This document shows positions 59,578 through 64,000 of a stretch of 64,000 nt of DNA, piece after piece. The stretch comes from JACCTU01 sp963788055 (GTDB taxonomy: Bacteria > Actinomycetota > Thermoleophilia > Gaiellales > Gaiellaceae): positions 496,001-560,000 of the forward strand of contig CAWBFA010000005.1 in assembly GCA_963788055.1 (NCBI GenBank). The letters run 5' to 3'. The notes under the pieces are model-generated. The model searched no databases and was not told the DNA's origin. It worked only from the letters and a program-made list of their open reading frames with translations. The position numbers and the translations under genes were made by a program. Position 1 is the stretch's first letter. Every line of letters starts with the position of its first letter.

Positions 59578-61197
59578 ATGCGCCGGTGGCTTCCCCTGAC
59601 CATCCTCGCTGCTGCCCAATTCGTGATGGTGCTCGACTCGAGCGTGATGAACGTCTCGATCTCGCAGATCGTTGCCGATCTCGACACGACCGTCACGGGC
59701 GTGCAGGCCGCAATCACCGCGTACACGCTCGTGATGGCGGCGTTCATGCTCGTGGGAGCGAAACTCGGCGACATCTGGGGCCGCGACCGCGCCTTCGGTG
59801 TCGGTCTCGTGGTTTACGGGCTTGGCTCGCTGACGACGGCGCTGAGCCCGAACCTGACCGTCCTGCTCTTTGGCTGGTCGCTCATCGAGGGACTCGGCGC
59901 CGTGCTGGTGATCCCCGCGATCGCTGCCTTGACGGCGGCCAACTATCAGGGGAAGGAGCGTGCGTTCGCGTACGGGATCATCGGCGGCGTCGCCGGCGCC
60001 GCCATCGCGGTCGGCCCGGTCATCGGGGGCTGGGTGACGACGTACTTCACCTGGCGACTCGTATTCGTCGGCGAGGTCGTGGTCGTCCTCGTCATCCTCC
60101 TCGTCCGAAAGCGAATGCAGCCGGCGCCGCGGCCTGAACACCCGCCGAAGCTCGACGTCGTCGGTGCTGCCCTCTCCGCGGCGGGCTTGGGTCTCGTCGT
60201 CTTCGGGATCCTCCAAAGCAGTTCTTGGGGCTGGCTGCAGCCCATCGACGCGCCCACGATCGGAGGCAAGGAGATCACACCTCTCGGGTTCTCGGTCGTC
60301 CCGTTCCTGATCGTCGGCGGGGTGTTCCTCCTCTGGTCCTTCGGCTTGTGGGAGGAACGGCGGGAGCGGCTCGGCCGCGACGCGCTGCTCGAACGCGCGC
60401 TGCTGCGCATCGAGTCGCTTCGCGCCGGCCTGGCAACGCTGATGTCCCAGCAACTCGTGCTGATGGGCACCTTCTTCGTCCTCCCCGTGTACCTCCAAGT
60501 CGTCCTGGGTCTTGACGCATTCGAGACGGGTAAACGGCTGCTGCCGATGTCGGTGACGATGCTCATCGCCGCGCTCGCCGGCCCGAAGCTCGCCTCGCGG
60601 TTGGCGCCGAGGCTGGTCGTGCAGATCGGGCTCATCGCAATCGTCGTCGCAGCTCTCGTGCTGGTCGGCACGATCGACGTTGAACTGAACGAGACCGGAT
60701 TCAAGCTCTCGCTCGCCTTGTTCGGGGTTGGCGCTGGTCTGTTGATGTCGCAGCTCGGCAACGTGATCATGTCGTCGGCGCCGGCAGGAAAGACCAACGA
60801 GGCGGGCGGCCTCCAGGGCACAGCCCAGAACCTCGGCGCCTCGCTTGGCACCGCCCTCATCGGCTCGGTTCTGCTCACCGGCCTGCTCACCGGTTTCACG
60901 ACCCGCATCGCTGAGAACCCCGCGCTCTCGGAGTCCGTGCGCGCGGAGATCACGGCCGCGACCGAGCAGGGGATCGACATCGTTACGAGCGAGCAGGCAC
61001 ACGCCGCCGCCACGTCGGCCGGCCTCTCCCCTTCCGAGGCGGACGCAGTCACGGCTGACTACGCCGACGCCCAACTCGATGCGTTGAAGCGGGCGATGCT
61101 CGCGGTGGCGCTGCTCGCACTCCTCTCCGTTCCATTCACACGTCGCCTCCCGAGCAAACCGGCGACACCGGAGCCGGCGGCGGGTTCGGCGCCCTGA
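59578..61197 (+). CDS. MFS multidrug efflux transporter (DHA2, EmrB/QacA type)
   Basis: The 539-residue major-facilitator protein has about 14 hydrophobic helices. The start LTILAAAQFVMVLDSSVMNV matches helix 1 of the drug:H+ antiporter-2 family, with motif A near GAKLGDIWGRDRAFGVG and motif C-like AVGPVIGGWVTTYFTWRLVF. The C-terminal tail is cytoplasmic and Pro-rich. It probably exports drugs or lipids using proton motive force. It is divergent from the nuclease-like gene; no TetR regulator is adjacent. Confidence 0.93.
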   Translation: MRRWLPLTILAAAQFVMVLDSSVMNVSISQIVADLDTTVTGVQAAITAYTLVMAAFMLVGAKLGDIWGRDRAFGVGLVVYGLGSLTTALSPNLTVLLFGWSLIEGLGAVLVIPAIAALTAANYQGKERAFAYGIIGGVAGAAIAVGPVIGGWVTTYFTWRLVFVGEVVVVLVILLVRKRMQPAPRPEHPPKLDVVGAALSAAGLGLVVFGILQSSSWGWLQPIDAPTIGGKEITPLGFSVVPFLIVGGVFLLWSFGLWEERRERLGRDALLERALLRIESLRAGLATLMSQQLVLMGTFFVLPVYLQVVLGLDAFETGKRLLPMSVTMLIAALAGPKLASRLAPRLVVQIGLIAIVVAALVLVGTIDVELNETGFKLSLALFGVGAGLLMSQLGNVIMSSAPAGKTNEAGGLQGTAQNLGASLGTALIGSVLLTGLLTGFTTRIAENPALSESVRAEITAATEQGIDIVTSEQAHAAATSAGLSPSEADAVTADYADAQLDALKRAMLAVALLALLSVPFTRRLPSKPATPEPAAGSAP

Positions 61198-61238
61198 CCC
61201 CAGAGCGCGACTCTGGGCCGACCAACGATGACTGTTCG

Positions 61239-61718
61239 TCAGCCGACGCGAGACAGGTCGAGGCTGAGGATGACCTCGCCCGCGGCGTCGCGCTCATCTG
61301 TCGGGACGAAGCCGAGTCGCTCGTAGAACGGCCACGGCTCTCCCTCGCCGGTCGTGTAGCTCGTCAGGAGCTCGGTGGCGCCGGCGTTCCGCACGATCTC
61401 GACGACCTGCCGCAGCGCCGCCCCCCCGTACCCGCGCCGCTGGTGTCGCTCGTCGATGAGCAGCTTCCAGAGAAACCACGGACCGATGATCACGCCGGGA
61501 ACCGGCGTGACGTCCCAGCTCAGCATCACGAACCCGACCGGATCCTCGCCACTGTAGATGGCCCGATACCAAGCATTGCCCTCGGGATACTCCTCGGCAG
61601 CCTCGAGCGCACCCGCCACGGATCCGACGAAACGGGACTGTTCCGGGGCAACTCGCAGAGCGAGGACACTGTCACGGTTCCCGTCGTCAATCTCGCGGAG
61701 GGTCACGGAGTTGGGCAT
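61239..61718 (-). CDS. GNAT-family acetyltransferase (diamine/spermidine acetyltransferase-like)
   Basis: The 159-residue protein starts at ATG 61718 (MPNSVTLREIDDGNRDSVLAL). It has WFLWKLLIDERHQRRGYGGAALR with the CoA loop QRRGYG at about 95-100, then SYTTGEGEPWPFYERLGF, as in BltD/PaiA-type polyamine acetyltransferases. The acceptor is inferred at family level only. It is the third gene of a minus-strand operon after a YCII-like gene and a cupin gene, with seven-base gaps. Confidence 0.89.
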   Translation of the reverse strand: MPNSVTLREIDDGNRDSVLALRVAPEQSRFVGSVAGALEAAEEYPEGNAWYRAIYSGEDPVGFVMLSWDVTPVPGVIIGPWFLWKLLIDERHQRRGYGGAALRQVVEIVRNAGATELLTSYTTGEGEPWPFYERLGFVPTDERDAAGEVILSLDLSRVG

Positions 61719-61725
61719 TGGGGGC

Positions 61726-62160
61726 TCACTCTGAGCGGTCGAGCACGTAGTGCGTGTCTCCCGCCCAGATTCCCACCTTCTTGTCTTCGGGATATTCGAC
61801 GATGCCGAACTCGTTCTTCGTGGAGAAGATCGCGACTCGTGCCGGCTCGTCGGTTGCGTTCCGTACCTGATGGGCGCCTTCGGGATCGGCCGGGAAGCAC
61901 ACGACGTCACCGGGACCGACCAGACTCTCGCCTTCGGGCGTGCGGATGGTCACCTGCCCCTCGAGGGCGATCAGCCACTCCTCGTCGGTCCATTCGAAGT
62001 GGTAAGGGCCGATCGCCTCGCCCGGCGGCAGGTCATAGACGCTCATGCCGAGCCTCGATCCTCCGAGCTTGGACCCAACGCGGGCGGCCCGGTACCGGTA
62101 TCCCGGCGCCTCCGAAGGCGCCACGTCGGTCTCACCGCTGAAGAGATTGAACGTTTCCAT
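61726..62160 (-). CDS. cupin-domain protein
   Basis: The 144-residue cupin starts at ATG 62160 (METFNLFSGETDVAPSEAPG). Metal-binding motif 1 is GPYHFEWTDEEWLIALEGQ and motif 2 is GDVVCFPADPEGAHQVRN. It is a paralogue of the cupin at 44187, sharing the order of motifs and the TPEGE, GDVVCFP and IxEY segments. It is packed between a YCII-like gene and a GNAT gene. Function unknown. Confidence 0.88.
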   Translation of the reverse strand: METFNLFSGETDVAPSEAPGYRYRAARVGSKLGGSRLGMSVYDLPPGEAIGPYHFEWTDEEWLIALEGQVTIRTPEGESLVGPGDVVCFPADPEGAHQVRNATDEPARVAIFSTKNEFGIVEYPEDKKVGIWAGDTHYVLDRSE

Positions 62161-62167
62161 CGTCAAC

Positions 62168-62518
62168 TCAGTTCCCCCAGAGCGGCCGAACCTCGATTGT
62201 CCCATTCTGGGCGGCGGGGTGCCCGGCCGCGATCTCGACGGCTTCCTCCAGGCTGCCGCACTCGATGATGTCGAACCCGCCGACCGACTCCTTGGTCTCG
62301 GCGAACGGACCGTCGGTGACAATCGTCTTCCCCTCACGGACGCGGACGGATCGGGCCCGGCGCGGCGGAGCCAGTTGGTCGCCCGTGACCCAGATGCCGC
62401 GAGCCTGAACGTCGTCCAGCCAGGGAAAGCTCTCCTCCTCCGGAGTGTCGGCCGGATCGGGCTCGGTCTGAGCGTCCATCTTCTCGGCGTCCCAGCAGAC
62501 CAGCATCAGGTACTTCAT
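62168..62518 (-). CDS. YCII-related domain protein
   Basis: The 116-residue protein starts at ATG 62518 with AAGGGAG upstream. It begins MKYLMLVCWDAEKM and shows GIWVTGDQLAPPRRARSVRV and TDGPFAETKESVGGFDIIEC, then SLEEAVEIAAGHPAAQNGTI, the layout of the YCII/DGPF family. The DGPFAETKE motif is diagnostic. Several members are encoded next to ECF sigma factors, but none is here. Function unknown. Confidence 0.92.
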   Translation of the reverse strand: MKYLMLVCWDAEKMDAQTEPDPADTPEEESFPWLDDVQARGIWVTGDQLAPPRRARSVRVREGKTIVTDGPFAETKESVGGFDIIECGSLEEAVEIAAGHPAAQNGTIEVRPLWGN

Positions 62519-62638
62519 CGTCGCTCCCTTCTTGTCGCTCGCTATCGACCCTTACCTATGGACGACGAACACGCCGGACCGAGATCGACATTTTCTGCAC
62601 CTTCGGTCCTCGTCAAGCGCACGTCATAGACTCGACGC

Positions 62639-63025
62639 GTGAGTTCAGTCCTGCGCATCCTTGGGATTGGCTTCCTCGTCGCCGGCGGGCTTGCCGTTGC
62701 GCTCGCTGCACTCATCGCAGTGATCCTGATCGGTCCGCTGATCTTCTGGATCGCCTGGAATGTGCTCGACTTCGCATCCGCAGTGGGCCTTCCGGAGCTC
62801 GGCTTCTGGGGGATCGTTCTCGCGACGCTGTTCCTCGTCGTCGGCTGGTTCGGCAAGGTCGCCATCACCGCCGTCGTCTTCCTCGTCGATCCTTCCTGGT
62901 TCCAGGGTGCTGCGGAGGTTCGCTGGCCGGAGCCCACGTTCCGCAACTTCGTCGCCGTCGCGTTGCTCGCGCTGCTCGCGTCGCGACCGCACGCGTATGC
63001 CTCCGAACGCACCCGCCGGACCTAA
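62639..63025 (+). CDS. small multi-pass membrane protein
   Basis: The 128-residue protein starts at GTG 62639. Three hydrophobic segments are clear: IGFLVAGGLAVALAALIAVI, LIFWIAWNVLDFASAVG and FWGIVLATLFLVVGWFGKV. It has a soluble C-terminal tail. No family was recognised. The last 29 bases overlap the peptidase gene, so the two are probably coupled. Confidence 0.75.
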   Translation: MSSVLRILGIGFLVAGGLAVALAALIAVILIGPLIFWIAWNVLDFASAVGLPELGFWGIVLATLFLVVGWFGKVAITAVVFLVDPSWFQGAAEVRWPEPTFRNFVAVALLALLASRPHAYASERTRRT

Positions 63026-63989
63026 CGCCGAACCGGCCGAGTCGTATCCGCCGATCGAGCCGTACGACCACGGGATGCTCGACGTGGGCGACGGCAACCT
63101 CGTCTACTGGGAGGTCTGCGGCAATCCCGACGGGAAGCCCGCGCTCGTCGTCCACGGTGGCCCCGGTTCAGGATGCGGGCCGGGCAATCGCCAGGTCTTC
63201 GACCCTCAGCAGTACCGCGTCGTGCTGTTCGACCAGCGCGGCTGCGGGCGGAGTACACCCAACGCGAGCGATCCGGCCGCCGACATGACCGTGAACACCA
63301 CTCACCATCTGATCGCCGACATGGAGCGGCTACGTGAGCATCTGGGGATCGAACGGTGGCTGCTGTTCGGCGGCTCGTGGGGATCGACGCTGATCCTCGC
63401 GTACGCCGAGCGCCATCCGCGGCGCGTGTCGCAGATCGTGATCGTCAGCGTGACCATGACCCGCCGGTCGGAGATCGACTGGCTCTATCGAGGCGTCGGA
63501 CGGTTCTTCCCCGAGGAGTGGGAGCAGTTCCGCGCCGGAGTTCCCGAGACCGAGCAAGACGATCTCGTCGCTGCGTACGCGCGACTCCTGGAGCATCCCG
63601 AACTGGGCGTACGGACGAAAGCGGCAGCGGGCTGGGTCTCGTGGGAGGACGCTGTGATCTCCCTGGAGCCGAAAGGGACCCCTGGCGCGTACAGCTCGCG
63701 TCCACCGGAGGCGCTGCTCGCGTTGGTGCGGATCTGCGCGCACTACTTCTCGCACGGAGCATGGCTCGAAGAGGGCGAGCTGCTACGGGATACCGACCGC
63801 CTGGCAGGCATCCCGGCCGTGCTCATCCACGGTCGACTGGACATGGGCTCCCCGCTCGGCACCGCCTGGGACCTGGCGCAGGCATGGCCCGACGCGCGGC
63901 TGGTCGTCATCGGCGACTCCGGGCACACCGGCAGCGAAACCATGAAGGGAGAGATCCTCCGCACGCTCGATGGGTTCGCACGCTCCTGA
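62997..63989 (+). CDS. pip: proline iminopeptidase
   Basis: The 330-residue peptidase starts at ATG 62997. It shows the hallmark HGGPGSGCGPGNRQVFDP (oxyanion region), LFDQRGCGRSTPN, the nucleophile elbow LLFGGSWGSTLI with Ser near 137, the acid in IHGRLDMGSP near 285 and the His in GDSGHTGSE near 313. Length and motifs are typical of the bacterial S33 family that releases N-terminal proline. The gene is complete inside the window, ending just before the right edge. Confidence 0.94.
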   Translation: MPPNAPAGPNAEPAESYPPIEPYDHGMLDVGDGNLVYWEVCGNPDGKPALVVHGGPGSGCGPGNRQVFDPQQYRVVLFDQRGCGRSTPNASDPAADMTVNTTHHLIADMERLREHLGIERWLLFGGSWGSTLILAYAERHPRRVSQIVIVSVTMTRRSEIDWLYRGVGRFFPEEWEQFRAGVPETEQDDLVAAYARLLEHPELGVRTKAAAGWVSWEDAVISLEPKGTPGAYSSRPPEALLALVRICAHYFSHGAWLEEGELLRDTDRLAGIPAVLIHGRLDMGSPLGTAWDLAQAWPDARLVVIGDSGHTGSETMKGEILRTLDGFARS

Positions 63990-64000
63990 GGCGCGGGCTC

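Noticed and set aside
59545..61074. Upstream part of the 844-codon minus-strand frame reaching into 58540
   Set aside because: It is antisense to the MFS gene, highly charged and repetitive (Asp/Glu/Arg runs). Only the last ~334 codons look like a protein.
61190..61238. Terminator or repeat after the MFS gene
   Set aside because: CCAGAGCGCGACTCTGG forms only a short stem (CCAGAG/CTCTGG) without supporting features, so it was not listed.

Overview
The window is high-GC DNA packed with genes on both strands. Many genes start with GTG or TTG, and stop/start overlaps (ATGA, GTGA, TTGA) are common. The gene families fit a high-GC actinobacterium: a membrane Ser/Thr kinase, a SpoIID/LytB protein, a DUF6458-like membrane protein, a caa3-type oxidase and a rhamnose pathway. 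The style suggests Thermoleophilia (Gaiella or Solirubrobacter relatives), but no rRNA or phylogenetic marker was tested, so the placement is inference.

Layout. 0-2.3 kb: dTDP-rhamnose genes (rmlC end, rmlD, rmlB) around a small SRPBCC protein. 2.4-7.1 kb: receptor-like kinase, secreted SpoIID protein, secreted subtilase. 7.1-11.1 kb: four overlapping minus-strand genes (epimerase, dehydrogenase, oxidoreductase, acetyltransferase) resembling the WbpI/A/B/D route to diacetylated aminuronic sugars, without the aminotransferase. 11.13 kb: tRNA-Lys(CTT). 11.2-18.2 kb: a ROK repressor divergent from a sugar operon (oxidoreductase, TIM-barrel isomerase, ABC ATPase, permease, lipoprotein binding protein) that ends in a strong hairpin. 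18.4-24.5 kb: cytochrome oxidase genes with two USP-like genes between and after them, and a diheme cytochrome c lipoprotein. 24.5-28.5 kb: STAS antagonist, TPR membrane protein, secreted glycoside hydrolase, tatC, tatA. 28.6-34.1 kb: sufC-sufB-[five VOC genes]-sufD, all tightly coupled.

34-64 kb is accessory in character: mostly stand-alone small enzymes (VOC proteins, GNAT acetyltransferases, cupins, reductases, hydrolases, a chitinase, an MFS pump, a degenerate nuclease-like protein with a Nudix enzyme, a proline iminopeptidase). Between 35 and 56.5 kb this stretch carries nine clear copies and one partial copy of a 25-bp intergenic box, all in the same orientation, plus two copies of an 86-bp element that ends where the box begins.

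At least eight genes have a single-base frameshift relative to their family (coxA, the diheme cytochrome, sufB, a VOC gene, sufD, a DUF899 gene, a second VOC gene and an APH-like gene). Because several would normally be essential, sequence or assembly error is the first explanation to exclude.
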